Origin: Nostoc calcicola FACHB-3891
Lineage (GTDB): Bacteria; Cyanobacteriota; Cyanobacteriia; Cyanobacteriales; Nostocaceae
Direction of reading: 5' to 3'
Length of the DNA: 64,000 nucleotides
NCBI RefSeq assembly: GCF_014697355.1
Contig: NZ_JACJRQ010000029.1
Location: forward strand, 40,035 to 104,034
Below the pieces are notes generated by a model. The model made no database searches and was not told the origin of the DNA. It saw nothing but the letters and a program-made list of their open reading frames with translations. A program made the translations under genes and the position numbers. Below, one piece after another: positions 49,677 to 58,391 of the stretch; positions within the stretch are counted from its first letter, which is position 1, and the number at the start of each line of letters is the position of its first letter.

Positions 49677-51837
49677 CTTCTTCACCCTCTTTAAAGCTAT
49701 TTAAAAATTCCTCAACAACGTTTCTAAATTTCTTATACGATCTACCATCTTGACGGGATAAATTGAATACCGCTTTGACAATTTCATCAAGTTGATAGCC
49801 TTTTTGATGCAAATTCAAAATTGAGTTTCTTGCTTCCTCGTCAAGCTGTATCTTAAAGTTAAAACTGCCCTCAAAATCGGTTTTAGACTGTTTACTTTTA
49901 GTAATAGCAGTAGCTTTAGATTTACCTATGTCCTTACTATTGCGCTCGCCATACAAATTAGCCATAAATTCATCAAAGTCTAACCCAGACTCCCAAGCTG
50001 TATAGGGGTCGTTTTGATTTTTAGCTTCTAGAAGTAATTGCTGGAAGTATTCAGGGTCTTCATCATCAGCTACATAAAGCGCCTGGAGTCGCAGCACTTC
50101 AGTTGTTTTATACAAAAAATCACCGTATCCCAGCAAGTAAACCGCACGCTTGTCTTTATCGTCTCCAAGGATAATACAACTGTCTTCAGGGCGAGTCGTA
50201 ACAAAGGCTGTCTTGGCTGGAAAGTTTGAGCGAATCAACGGATCAATCACGTTCTTGTCAGGTCGCTGGGTGTACAAAAGTATGTGAATTCCTGCACCAC
50301 CAGCTTTTGCAAGCAACTTCATCAGCGCAGTCTCAATGCGATCGCAGTAGTTATCATCGGAAAGTAGATCAAAACACTCGTCAATTAGACAAATCACTCG
50401 CGGCATGACAAAATCAGGTGCAAACCGTAGATTGTAATGTGCGATCGTTTCAATACTGCTGTGGCGCTCAAATTCCTGGTAGCGCAATTCCATTTCTTCC
50501 ACCAAGTAATCAAGCAAGTTAGCGGTAGACTCTGCATCACGCGCAACTGGGGCAACAAGATGGGGTAGCCCATCAAATTTACCAAAGGTGACGCGCTTAA
50601 CATCCGAAAGCGCTAATCGAACAACAGAAGGTGGATACTGCCGCACTAAATATAAGATTGCTGCTTTCTCAAATTGCGACTTCCCACCCCGCGTCCGCCC
50701 ACCACCCAAGATATGAGTTACGTTGTCGCTATAAAGTGGAATTTCGACATAGGTGCCATCTACATCAACACCACCAGGAATAGATACAGAATGAATGTCA
50801 GGTTCACTGTCAAAAGTAAAATGATCGCGGAAATAAGCAAATTGTCTATCTAATCGGGGTATGTCAAATACAACTCCTCCAGGCACTACACTCACCATTG
50901 GTGCAAATTTCAAGCCTAACTCTTCACCAAGCTGCTGCACTAAGTCATTACCTATGTCTTCTACTTTCTTATAACTAACACCCCGTCCCAGTTTTACCCT
51001 AATACGGTTAAAAGTAGGGCCATTTTTGGCATCAACATACTTAGCATTAATATTAAAATCTTCTAACGTATCAACTAATAACTTCCCTGCCTGCAACATA
51101 GTTAAATTTTGTGAAGTAGCAATCTCATTTGCACCACTATTTATATCTAAATATTTAGGCTCTTTTAAAAGAATTGAACCATCACCTGTCAGTTTTAAAT
51201 CTAATGGCTTACCTGTGGCACGCGCAACAAGCACTGCCGTTCGGCAGCAATAATTTTTAATGAAGTTATCTCTAGATTTATTAGCTAAATCAGTAAAAAA
51301 ACTAGTTTTTTTATTGCTCAAAAATAAATTATAAAGATTATCCTGAACTACTTTATAACCAATTTGCTTGAGATAAATATTTTTGATTGATTCAATGTAT
51401 TCAAATAAAGATTCAATTGGTGATATGTTAACTATCTCAATCATCTGATGATATACGTTATTTTGCTCCCACTGCGATGGCATTCGATTGATATGAATAT
51501 ATTCAAGTGCGTAACGTGCAAACTCGTACTGGTTTAAAGTACAGTGTTCTGCACATATTAGTAATATTTCTTCATTGTTTATACCTGCAATTACTGATTC
51601 GTATATTACCTGAAATAAAAATTCTAAATTAAATTCTATAACCGAACGTGATAATTTTGCTCTAAAATCAATCTGTTGTAGAACAGTTTCAGTATAAGAA
51701 ACCATTGAGGAAGGTAAAGCTTCTCGTACATTCTCCATAATCTCCTCATTGCCCAAACCATCTTGTTTTGCCTGCACAATTGCAGTCAAAAGCTGTTGTT
51801 TTTGAGATTCTATCTTATTGTTGTCGGGTACTAACAT
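49666..51837 (-). CDS. FtsK/SpoIIIE-type DNA translocase
   Basis: 723 residues. The start at ATG 51837 is preferred because AGGAGGTG ends about 11 bases before it; the ATG at 51867 would overlap the previous gene. The N-terminal ~250 residues are helical and family-specific, followed by a beta module (FNRIRVKLGRGVSYKKVEDI) as in FtsK-type proteins. The motor domain has Walker A GGGRTRGGKSQ and Walker B VICLIDECFD, then ILLYTQRPD and a C-terminal helical segment. No N-terminal membrane helices are seen, so it resembles conjugative or phage FtsK-like pumps more than cell-division FtsK. It is the likely motor of the module. Confidence 0.85.
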   Translation of the reverse strand: MLVPDNNKIESQKQQLLTAIVQAKQDGLGNEEIMENVREALPSSMVSYTETVLQQIDFRAKLSRSVIEFNLEFLFQVIYESVIAGINNEEILLICAEHCTLNQYEFARYALEYIHINRMPSQWEQNNVYHQMIEIVNISPIESLFEYIESIKNIYLKQIGYKVVQDNLYNLFLSNKKTSFFTDLANKSRDNFIKNYCCRTAVLVARATGKPLDLKLTGDGSILLKEPKYLDINSGANEIATSQNLTMLQAGKLLVDTLEDFNINAKYVDAKNGPTFNRIRVKLGRGVSYKKVEDIGNDLVQQLGEELGLKFAPMVSVVPGGVVFDIPRLDRQFAYFRDHFTFDSEPDIHSVSIPGGVDVDGTYVEIPLYSDNVTHILGGGRTRGGKSQFEKAAILYLVRQYPPSVVRLALSDVKRVTFGKFDGLPHLVAPVARDAESTANLLDYLVEEMELRYQEFERHSSIETIAHYNLRFAPDFVMPRVICLIDECFDLLSDDNYCDRIETALMKLLAKAGGAGIHILLYTQRPDKNVIDPLIRSNFPAKTAFVTTRPEDSCIILGDDKDKRAVYLLGYGDFLYKTTEVLRLQALYVADDEDPEYFQQLLLEAKNQNDPYTAWESGLDFDEFMANLYGERNSKDIGKSKATAITKSKQSKTDFEGSFNFKIQLDEEARNSILNLHQKGYQLDEIVKAVFNLSRQDGRSYKKFRNVVEEFLNSFKEGEEDDI

Positions 51838-51847
51838 TAGTAAATAT

Positions 51848-52675
51848 TCACCTCCTATAAATTTCATTGTTTTGTAATTGCTGCTGATAATAAATTCTCA
51901 ACTGCGCTAAAGATTTTGGATTTTGATTATACGAGTTGCAAATAAGACTGGCCCATACCCTACCTACTTTACACACAGCAGTATCAAACCTTCCTGCTTC
52001 AATATCACCTAAGGCATTATTACGACGAATATATTCAATAGCCATCTTGTCCTGAGACGCTGGACTAAAATCCTTCAAGTTTAACTTGGGCTGAATGTCA
52101 TACCAACTTTTATCCAACATTTGATAAGCGCCAGCCGCAGTTGAACAAACATTTTTACCATTAATAGGAGCGCACTGTTTCTTTAACGGGTGTGTAGAAA
52201 AATCATTAAAAGTTCCGTTGAATACTAACTTGTAATAACTTTCTGGCTCACTTGTTCCTGTTTCTGCCCAACGAATTGTTGCTAAAAAAGCACTCAACCG
52301 TGGTGAATAAGGATGTGATGAGTAAGAACTTGTACTAACTCTTCCTCTTAAACTATTTAACGACACTGAAGAAACACCAGTACTTTGAGAAATTGAGAAA
52401 TAAATGCCTAAAGTAATTAAGGAAGCAGTTGACAAATGAATGGGTTGAAAACGAGATATAAATTGACGGCGAGGACTTAAAATCAATCCTACTAAACCAC
52501 CAACAAGAAACCCAAATTTCCAACTATCAAGTGCTTTACCAAAACTACGCACCTGACAAACAGTATCCGCACCCTTTGATACCAATCCACATGGCAGTGA
52601 AGCTACTCCATAAGAAAATGCAACAGAGCAGGCTGCACCAACTACACCTGATATAAAAATCGGTACAATTTGCAT
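51848..52675 (-). CDS. membrane-anchored lambda-type muramidase (lytic transglycosylase)
   Basis: 275 residues from ATG 52675 (a TTG lies 12 bases upstream). Membrane helices lie near ~5-28, ~55-72 and ~80-97. The catalytic domain from ~125 follows the phage lambda R endolysin pattern: AFLATIRWAETGT with Glu138 as catalytic acid, FNDFSTHPLKK, STAAGAYQMLDKSWYD, LNLKDFSPASQDKMA, VWASLICNSYNQ. It cuts peptidoglycan. As a membrane-anchored enzyme beside an FtsK-like pump and an M23 peptidase, it more likely opens the wall locally for a transport machine (like VirB1) than lyses the cell. Confidence 0.82.
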   Translation of the reverse strand: MQIVPIFISGVVGAACSVAFSYGVASLPCGLVSKGADTVCQVRSFGKALDSWKFGFLVGGLVGLILSPRRQFISRFQPIHLSTASLITLGIYFSISQSTGVSSVSLNSLRGRVSTSSYSSHPYSPRLSAFLATIRWAETGTSEPESYYKLVFNGTFNDFSTHPLKKQCAPINGKNVCSTAAGAYQMLDKSWYDIQPKLNLKDFSPASQDKMAIEYIRRNNALGDIEAGRFDTAVCKVGRVWASLICNSYNQNPKSLAQLRIYYQQQLQNNEIYRR

Positions 52676-52701
52676 CTCTCTTGCCAATAGCTAAATAACC
52701 T

Positions 52702-53352
52702 TCAACGGTTTGCTAAATATTCGTGTAAATAAGGACGTGGGTTCTGTGTTACACCATTAACGTGAACTTCAAAATGCAAATGCGGCCCCGTTGAAAAGCC
52801 CGTACTACCTACTGCTGCAATCATCTGCCCACGCACAACTTGTTGTCCTTGCTGTACATACAGCTGACTGGCATGACCGTACAGAGTAGATAAACTTCCT
52901 TGATGCTGAATAATAACTGCTTTGCCATAACCACCCTTGTCGCCTGCAAAAACTACTTGACCAGCATCAACCGCATAAATTGGTGTCCCCTTTGCTGCAC
53001 CAAAATCAATACCCGCATGAAACTTGCAATCGCCTGTAATCGGATGTGTCCGCCAACCAAACTCTGAGGTAACTGGAGTACCAGCCGCAGTAGGAAAGGC
53101 AATTCGACCATTATTTAAAACCTGATTCCTACGAATAGTTTTTGGTAATATTAGACTTTGGAGAGATTTAACTAACAGTTGAGATTCAATCCATCCAGAA
53201 ACCTGGGGAATGACCATAGCTGCAATTACAACTGAGGTTGCGATCGCATATCTCCAATTTGCACTCGAATTAGTATCGACTGTCTCATCAAAACTAGTTA
53301 CAGTCGAATTACTAATCTCTTTGTCACCGTTAGTTTCAAAGATTATTCGCAT
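52702..53352 (-). CDS. membrane-anchored M23 (LytM) peptidase
   Basis: 216 residues from ATG 53352, which starts 4 bp after the stop of the preceding gene; the longer TTG-started frame would overlap it. A membrane helix lies at ~35-57. The peptidase domain (~85-205) has KFHAGIDFG, LYGHAS and PHLHFEV, which carry the Zn ligands and catalytic histidines of M23 endopeptidases. All key residues are present. It cuts peptide cross-links in peptidoglycan or acts as a wall-binding activator. It is coupled to the small membrane gene upstream and adjacent to the muramidase. Confidence 0.85.
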   Translation of the reverse strand: MRIIFETNGDKEISNSTVTSFDETVDTNSSANWRYAIATSVVIAAMVIPQVSGWIESQLLVKSLQSLILPKTIRRNQVLNNGRIAFPTAAGTPVTSEFGWRTHPITGDCKFHAGIDFGAAKGTPIYAVDAGQVVFAGDKGGYGKAVIIQHQGSLSTLYGHASQLYVQQGQQVVRGQMIAAVGSTGFSTGPHLHFEVHVNGVTQNPRPYLHEYLANR

Positions 53353-53356
53353 TGCC

Positions 53357-53698
53357 TCAACGCCTTTTTGCATTAGCAGGAGCAACCTGCCAACAACCAA
53401 TCTTTGCAGTACTCAATACTTCCTCAAAGTCATTCCTAACTACACGACAATCAGGAGAATTTAGTTCATCTCCAGATGTCGCAGGTTCCCTAACTTTAGG
53501 GGAATAGCGCGTATAGACAGGAGTAGAAGATATATTCACGCCAGGTGCAGCAGAGGGTACAACAGCCGTCGATGAAAACTGAAGCTTTTGTACCAATGCC
53601 ACAGCATTACGCCAGTTATAAAACTGCAAATATCCCGGTTGTAAAATATCTGCAATCCATACCAGCAGTACGAACCAAAAAATTGCCTTTACCGTCAT
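53357..53698 (-). CDS. small single-span membrane protein
   Basis: 113 residues. A membrane helix at ~4-22 (KAIFWFVLLVWIADILQ) is followed by a polar extracytoplasmic part rich in Ser and Pro, with two cysteines (SPDCRVVRN, IGCWQVAP) that could form a disulfide. Its ATG overlaps the TAA of the gene upstream (TAATG), and it ends 4 bp before the M23 gene, so translation is coupled on both sides. I recognise no family; it is probably a structural subunit of the same envelope machine. Confidence 0.6.
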   Translation of the reverse strand: MTVKAIFWFVLLVWIADILQPGYLQFYNWRNAVALVQKLQFSSTAVVPSAAPGVNISSTPVYTRYSPKVREPATSGDELNSPDCRVVRNDFEEVLSTAKIGCWQVAPANAKRR

Positions 53699-54189
53699 TA
53701 TTCCAATTGCTTAACCACAGGCAGGGCAAAAGAGGGAACTTCCTTGGGTACAACTTCAATCTTCTTCCCAGACGCATACCCTGGCCCGGTGTAACTACCA
53801 TTTAGGAAAAAATTCAACAGCATTATTAACAACCAAATTCCCACGCCAGCTACACCCACAGGAGATTTAATTACATCAGATAAAAAATATACTGGATACC
53901 AGCCAAACCTCCAGGGGTTTTGCGGGTGCAACCGATGTGCTTTCCAAATCTCAATGTAGGGAATTTCTATCTGAGGAACCTTCGGCTTATAGGCAGTAGG
54001 TGCATTGATATACCTAACTTCTACTGGCTGAGTCTCATAAGTAGTCAGAGGAGAAATATTAGGTTGCTGATTTACTATCCCTCCTTGTTGCTGTACCTGC
54101 TGCAACATATTTTGCAAGCGGTTTGTAGGCACAATTGCTCCACCTTCAGAATAATCAACATCAAAATTACGGCGCTGATTTCTGTTCAT
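53698..54189 (-). CDS. single-span membrane protein with Gln-rich N-terminus
   Basis: 163 residues. The N-terminus is cytosolic, with a Gln-rich stretch (LQNMLQQVQQQGGIVNQQ). A membrane helix lies around ~117-136 (GVGIWLLIMLLNFFLNG), and ~25 residues lie outside. I recognise no family. It is coupled to the gene downstream by a one-base overlap of stop and start and is probably part of the transfer or envelope complex, by context alone. Confidence 0.55.
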   Translation of the reverse strand: MNRNQRRNFDVDYSEGGAIVPTNRLQNMLQQVQQQGGIVNQQPNISPLTTYETQPVEVRYINAPTAYKPKVPQIEIPYIEIWKAHRLHPQNPWRFGWYPVYFLSDVIKSPVGVAGVGIWLLIMLLNFFLNGSYTGPGYASGKKIEVVPKEVPSFALPVVKQLE

Positions 54190-54207
54190 AATATGACCTC
54201 AAATTAA

Positions 54208-54777
54208 CTAGCTGGCGGGTTTATCATTTACCTGGGAGTTAGTATCTTCCCAAAAATCTTCATCCTGAAGTTGGGCGTAAAACTCCTCTGGAGATAACAT
54301 TCCAGGTTGATTTTGCACTCCATCTTCAACAAATTGGCTACTGTGTACTCGCCCTAATCCAGAAACACTAGAACGAGGAGAAAATTGGACTATATTCTTG
54401 GCAGAAAACTCATTATTGAATCTCATCCCAGAAGAAGGTGAAATCGGAGGAATTAAAGAAGGCTGAATATCAGTATTAGAAGCACCAACATGAAGTTGTT
54501 GATTGCCGGGATTAGCCAAGTTATCAGACAGTTCATCTGTTTCTTCAACTGCATTGTTATAGTCAGAAATTCCCCAGCCCAAAAAACAAGCAAACCCAGC
54601 CAGAAATATAACTGCACTCATCCAATGCACTCCTGAATTTGGAGATGGCATCATTTCGACGGTCGTGCGAGTTGAACCTTCAAGGGTAGTACGCATAGGG
54701 GTACGTTTGACTGCCGCTACAACATTGAGCGAACATAAAGCTATGCAAATTATCGCAGCAGCAAACTTGACATACAT
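54208..54777 (-). CDS. membrane protein with signal-like N-terminus
   Basis: 189 residues. A hydrophobic start (~4-22, KFAAAIICIALCSLNVVAAV) and a second membrane helix (~52-72, WMSAVIFLAGFACFLGWGI) are followed by a long acidic, low-complexity tail with an extreme acidic end (QLQDEDFWEDTNS). A GGGGA site precedes the ATG, 4 bp after the stop of the upstream gene. I recognise no family. The tail may bind a basic partner of the module. Confidence 0.55.
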   Translation of the reverse strand: MYVKFAAAIICIALCSLNVVAAVKRTPMRTTLEGSTRTTVEMMPSPNSGVHWMSAVIFLAGFACFLGWGISDYNNAVEETDELSDNLANPGNQQLHVGASNTDIQPSLIPPISPSSGMRFNNEFSAKNIVQFSPRSSVSGLGRVHSSQFVEDGVQNQPGMLSPEEFYAQLQDEDFWEDTNSQVNDKPAS

Positions 54778-54781
54778 GACA

Positions 54782-55627
54782 TCATCCCCTCGATTTATTA
54801 ACAGGCTGTTTATTAGGAACTGGCTGAGGTAATTGCTTCTTCATTTGTTGGATATACATCCGCCTTTGCTCCTCCCGTTGGTGTATTCTCTCGCGGATGT
54901 CTGCCACCTGTGCCATCTGCTCTACTGGATCTAAATACCCCCGCGCTCGTAACAGCTGTGCCTGTGCAAGAGAATATGGTTCTTGAGCATTCTTAATCTG
55001 AATTAGCATTTGATTCAGATCAACCGATGGTTGAGATTCCAAGTTTTGAGCGTAATCAATTGCCTCTAATTTCCCCAAAATCAAAACAGCAGCCGCTCCA
55101 GTTGGTATCTTCTCCTCAACTTTCGTACCATCGGTTTTACGATACCCCCAGTAAAAAGTATTATTTCCAGAAGCCGCTTCTAGTAAAACATCCAGCGAAT
55201 TGAATTTAACTATCTCCAGTGCCGGCATATAGTGAAGGCGATAAAACCCAGATTTCTCATTAGCCTGCATTCTGGATATTTCACCCCGCAATTGCTGTCC
55301 CCATAATGCTGCCGCCAACTGTCGCCAGCCTGTAAGAGTAGGCGCACCCTCTACTGAGGAATAACTGGAAAGATGGTCTATATTGTAGTCAGTACGCGAA
55401 AGCTTTTCTAAGTACACTTCCCGAATTTGGGCAACTTGTTCCTTTACCTGCTGTACCTCTGATATCTGATTACCTGGAACCTGTTGCTTCCATCCAACCA
55501 TCAATGCAACCGCCCCAATAACAGACAGCGCACTAACAGTTGAACAAACCGTCCACAGGGTAACATTTACCTTTTTCCTTCTTCGACTTGGTTGTTTATT
55601 TCGCACAGGTGTAGGAGTAAACATCAT
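54782..55627 (-). CDS. single-span membrane protein with coiled-coil exterior
   Basis: 281 residues. A basic cytosolic start (NKQPSRRRKKVN), one membrane helix (~24-46), then a long helical extracytoplasmic part with coiled-coil character (EVQQVKEQVAQIREVYLEKL), a globular middle (NTFYWGYRKTDGTKVEEKIP) and a Gln-rich end. The overall shape (short inside, one helix, long periplasmic part) resembles VirB8/VirB10-type or fusion-machine subunits, but no sequence motif confirms this. It lies 4 bp before the next gene in the operon. Confidence 0.55.
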   Translation of the reverse strand: MMFTPTPVRNKQPSRRRKKVNVTLWTVCSTVSALSVIGAVALMVGWKQQVPGNQISEVQQVKEQVAQIREVYLEKLSRTDYNIDHLSSYSSVEGAPTLTGWRQLAAALWGQQLRGEISRMQANEKSGFYRLHYMPALEIVKFNSLDVLLEAASGNNTFYWGYRKTDGTKVEEKIPTGAAAVLILGKLEAIDYAQNLESQPSVDLNQMLIQIKNAQEPYSLAQAQLLRARGYLDPVEQMAQVADIRERIHQREEQRRMYIQQMKKQLPQPVPNKQPVNKSRG

Positions 55628-55634
55628 CTACCCC

Positions 55635-55853
55635 TTACGTATTATCAACAACCAACTGCAACTGAGGGCGCTTGTTTAATTGGCGTGCGATCGCAATTCC
55701 TGCACCACCCACAACTATCCCAGTAAGTAGCAACAGAGGATGCAAGGCAAGGGTCGCCCCCACTCCCAATAATTGTCCCACCATTCCAGAAACACCCAGG
55801 TTCATTAACAAACCACCTGCCGTGTTAACCAAAAAGTCAAATGCTGCACTCAT
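55635..55853 (-). CDS. small two-helix membrane protein
   Basis: 72 residues from ATG 55853, chosen because GGGAG lies five bases upstream; a longer TTG-started frame would overlap the neighbour by 31 bp. Two hydrophobic stretches (LVNTAGGLLMNLGVSGMVG and LLLLTGIVVGGAGIAIA) and a basic end. The size and two-helix layout recall VirB2/TrbC-type pilin precursors, but no such motif is certain. It lies in the module, 7 bp before the next gene. Confidence 0.45.
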   Translation of the reverse strand: MSAAFDFLVNTAGGLLMNLGVSGMVGQLLGVGATLALHPLLLLTGIVVGGAGIAIARQLNKRPQLQLVVDNT

Positions 55854-55912
55854 ACCTGCTCCCTGGCAATATGCGACTAAATTGAGTAATGTCCTTAATT
55901 TTGAAAAGTTGA

Positions 55913-56173
55913 TTAGGTTTTTTGTTCGTCCCTGGTAAACCAAATTATTACTAGTGCCAGAATCAAACCAACTAATTCACCTATACCCACACCAATCAAA
56001 ATTGGTTGAATACTCGGAATTTCCTGTCTCTCTTGAGTTGGGGGAACTGCTACCCACGTCCCAATAACAGTACCAGCTAATACTGAAAGTAGATTTATAC
56101 TAACTGCTTGGGTAGATGTCTTTCTCAAGTTGAGTAAACTCTCATCCCGTATTTGATAGCAGATGGGTAGCAT
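55913..56173 (-). CDS. small two-helix membrane protein
   Basis: 86 residues. Membrane helices lie at ~24-43 (AVSINLLSVLAGTVIGTWVA) and ~57-80 (ILIGVGIGELVGLILALVIIW), joined by a short polar loop (PPTQERQEIPS). The C-terminus is charged (FTRDEQKT). I recognise no family. It lies 8 bp after the gene at 56182 and before the small membrane gene at 55635, and is probably another subunit of the envelope complex. Confidence 0.5.
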   Translation of the reverse strand: MLPICYQIRDESLLNLRKTSTQAVSINLLSVLAGTVIGTWVAVPPTQERQEIPSIQPILIGVGIGELVGLILALVIIWFTRDEQKT

Positions 56174-56181
56174 CTGGCTAA

Positions 56182-56802
56182 CTATTTCTTCGGAGATTGC
56201 CCGGTTTTCGGCTGCGAGGACTTCAACTGTCTCGGCTGTGGTGTCGATGTACCGACTAACAGTGGATGAGTCTGTTCCTCCCAGTTCACCTTGCCGAAAA
56301 AATCGTTATCGATGCGCGAATGAATTCGCTCTTGGGCCTGGTTGTAACCAGCTGGAACGGAAGTATTACCTTCAGCAAGTGAACTACTGCCATGAAAAAC
56401 AAATTCTTCTAGAGCAAGTGTCGAAGATTCAAGCACCACTTTATGGCGTAATTCCCCTAACTGAATACCCCTATCTGCATCTCGGTAAAGTATTCCTACA
56501 AAGCTGTCGGGGGAAGCTTGTTCTGGGTCTACGCCAAATCGCTGTTTGATGTACTCGCGCTTGTCGAACTTATGTTCGCCTACTTCTGATTTGCGATCGC
56601 GCATTGCAATCAAATGCTGGGCAGCTTCTTCAAGGGACATACCTTCACCAGAGGCTATCTCTTTAAGTTGAACTAGCTGCTGCTCAACAGTTTCATCAAG
56701 CGTATCATTTGGCTGCAAAGCTAAATCCAACAACCGACAGCAGGTACGTACTACATCAGGCGACACCTGCAAAGTCTCTGCCACTTTGTTGATATGTTTC
56801 AT
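56182..56802 (-). CDS. soluble hypothetical protein after a MerR-like regulator
   Basis: 206 residues from ATG 56802 (AGGAG lies upstream; a TTG at 56811 is too close to it). The N-terminal ~75 residues are helical (INKVAETLQVSPDVVRTCCRLLD looks like a small HTH). The middle and C-terminal parts are polar without a recognised fold (SRIDNDFFGKVNWEEQ). It overlaps the MerR-like gene upstream by 47 bp, so the two are linked in translation. It could be a second regulator at the head of the module. Confidence 0.5.
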   Translation of the reverse strand: MKHINKVAETLQVSPDVVRTCCRLLDLALQPNDTLDETVEQQLVQLKEIASGEGMSLEEAAQHLIAMRDRKSEVGEHKFDKREYIKQRFGVDPEQASPDSFVGILYRDADRGIQLGELRHKVVLESSTLALEEFVFHGSSSLAEGNTSVPAGYNQAQERIHSRIDNDFFGKVNWEEQTHPLLVGTSTPQPRQLKSSQPKTGQSPKK

Positions 56803-57157
56803 TTCGCTCAATTCTCCTAATTACTGCTTGCACAATTGGGTTATTTTTTTCTTCATCAGATATATGCTTAGTCAAAAAATCATAAAGGCTTACGTCATTG
56901 ACTTTTTGTAAATAAGCATCTAAGCCACCAGCAGGAATCACCTGCTGTAAATATTCCTCACAAGTCAGCCGCCGAATCTTGATAGCGACGTAAAAAACAT
57001 CCGCAATCTCGACTGTTGTTGCATCAAAATATCCTCCCCGCTTTCGGGGTTTGACTATACCGGCATAGGGATACCACCGTTGTAAAGCGGCAATGGAAAT
57101 CCCGTATCTTTCGGCAAGTGTTTTTTGGGTGTAGATAACGTTCTCACATATCATCAA
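56756..57157 (-). CDS. MerR-like helix-turn-helix regulator
   Basis: 133 residues. The first ~60 residues fit a MerR/excisionase-type winged helix (YTQKTLAERYGISIAALQRW, PRKRGGYFDATTVEIADVF). The rest is helical (LTCEEYLQQVIPAGG, YDFLTKHISDEEK) and lacks the MerR metal- or drug-binding cysteines. As the first gene of the minus-strand module it is the obvious candidate for controlling it. About 640 bp without a firm gene lie upstream, where its operator would be. Confidence 0.7.
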   Translation of the reverse strand: MMICENVIYTQKTLAERYGISIAALQRWYPYAGIVKPRKRGGYFDATTVEIADVFYVAIKIRRLTCEEYLQQVIPAGGLDAYLQKVNDVSLYDFLTKHISDEEKNNPIVQAVIRRIERNETYQQSGRDFAGVA

Positions 57158-57798
57158 ACTCTATTCCAGATGAAAGATAACATCGATTGAAAACGAATTA
57201 AACTAGCACCTTCCTAAACTGCTTGTAAATTATTTTTTAATTTACAAATTATGTCACTTTAGTACAGGTATAGCTCAACTCAAGCACAGCTAAATTTAAG
57301 TTCATCTCCTACTAAACTGCACACTTGCTAAGTTACATACTACCTGTTGAGAATGCAAGCACGTTCCTATATATGAGTAAGAAAATAGAGAAATTACTCT
57401 TTTAGTAAGAAATTACTCTAACAGAAATATATAACGCGATGTGCGCCTTAATATTCTGTGACAAGTTGATCGAACTATCTTGCCCTATCGCGTTATGAAA
57501 ATACTTATTTGAGCAGATTCGTAAATGACGAAGATAACCTTCTATTGCATCTTGCTCGTGATGAGTGGGAAAGGTTGGAGCCAATCTTGACAGACGCATG
57601 GAAAGACTTTCTCCAATCCGCAAATCGAGTCTGGAAGTAGGTTGGGTTATTCACCCTCAGCGCCAATCTCTGTCGAGGACAAATCTATTAGCTAGATAGC
57701 CAATAAGGGCGAAAAGCTAATTTGACCTCTGCCCTATTCTCCCCACTTATAGTGCGGAGAGTGGCTCAATTGCCTTCACAATCTGATGATTGCAAAGC
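57158..57798. other. 640-bp gap between the transfer-like module and the defence pair
   Basis: No firm gene. The left part is AT-rich and should hold the promoter of the MerR-like operon. The right part contains a plus-strand frame that looks like a gene remnant (57470-57640). Confidence 0.4.
57470..57640 (+). pseudogene. possible remnant coding frame
   Basis: After an in-frame TGA the frame reads SNYLALSRYENTYLSRF, then VNDEDNLLLHLARDEWERLE and PILTDAWKDFLQSANRVWK before a TAG. The composition is that of real protein, but there is no ATG start and no ribosome site. It is best read as the 3' end of a lost gene. The family is unknown. Confidence 0.25.
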
Positions 57799-58386
57799 TT
57801 ATTCTTCTTGAGAAATAGCCTGCTGCTGTTTCTTTACCGCGCGCGCTATCAGAGGAGCTTTTTTTTCTAATCCTTGTAGAGTCAAATCCCCATCCAAATA
57901 AAGTTGATACCATTGTTGACGCTGGCGCAAGACTCTTTCATCATCCCGTAACCGCAACCGTTCCAAAGTAAATTCTGCTTTTTGACGTTGTTGCGGAGGA
58001 ACTTTATCTGTTAATACTAATTGTAGGGAAGGAAGTAAAATTTCAAACCAATCTTCTCCCAAATCCAAAGGGTCAAGTACCTGGTCATCAAGCGTACCTT
58101 TACTACTATTAATCCAAGCAGAAGCAAAGCGTAAATTGCTCCATTCATAAGCTAAATTGCGATAATTTTCACGGCTGCGATAATGATCTACTGTACCAAC
58201 GGGTTCATACATAACGCTATAGCCACACAGATTATTAAATCCATCAGCTAAATCACTTTTGAAAGGCGACCAATAATCTCTGGTTCCTTTTTTAGAGTTT
58301 GGATTTTTTGCCAACCAAGCATTTCCTGGTTGTCGCACTTTTTTATCAAAATCAGGCGGTTCTGGAGGAGGATTAAATGGCATCAT
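57799..58386 (-). CDS. HNH-like nuclease of a Septu-type pair (PtuB-like)
   Basis: 195 residues from ATG 58386, 5 bp after the stop of the ATPase gene; a longer frame would overlap it by 58 bp. The motif region (~53-97) follows the PtuB pattern: LCGYSVMYEPVGTVDHYRS, then YEWSNLRFASAWINSSKG, with His68, Asn84 and Asn93 in the HNH positions. The zinc-binding Cys pairs of typical PtuB proteins (CxxC and CxxCN) are not kept, since only Cys54 remains, so metal binding must differ. In Septu, PtuA ATPase and PtuB nuclease form a complex that cuts DNA during phage infection. The family assignment is moderate. Confidence 0.65.
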   Translation of the reverse strand: MMPFNPPPEPPDFDKKVRQPGNAWLAKNPNSKKGTRDYWSPFKSDLADGFNNLCGYSVMYEPVGTVDHYRSRENYRNLAYEWSNLRFASAWINSSKGTLDDQVLDPLDLGEDWFEILLPSLQLVLTDKVPPQQRQKAEFTLERLRLRDDERVLRQRQQWYQLYLDGDLTLQGLEKKAPLIARAVKKQQQAISQEE

Positions 58387-58391
58387 CTGTG

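Noticed and set aside
57402..57623. 73-residue minus-strand frame
   Set aside because: Overlaps a more protein-like plus-strand remnant, shows no recognisable motif and has no clear ribosome site.
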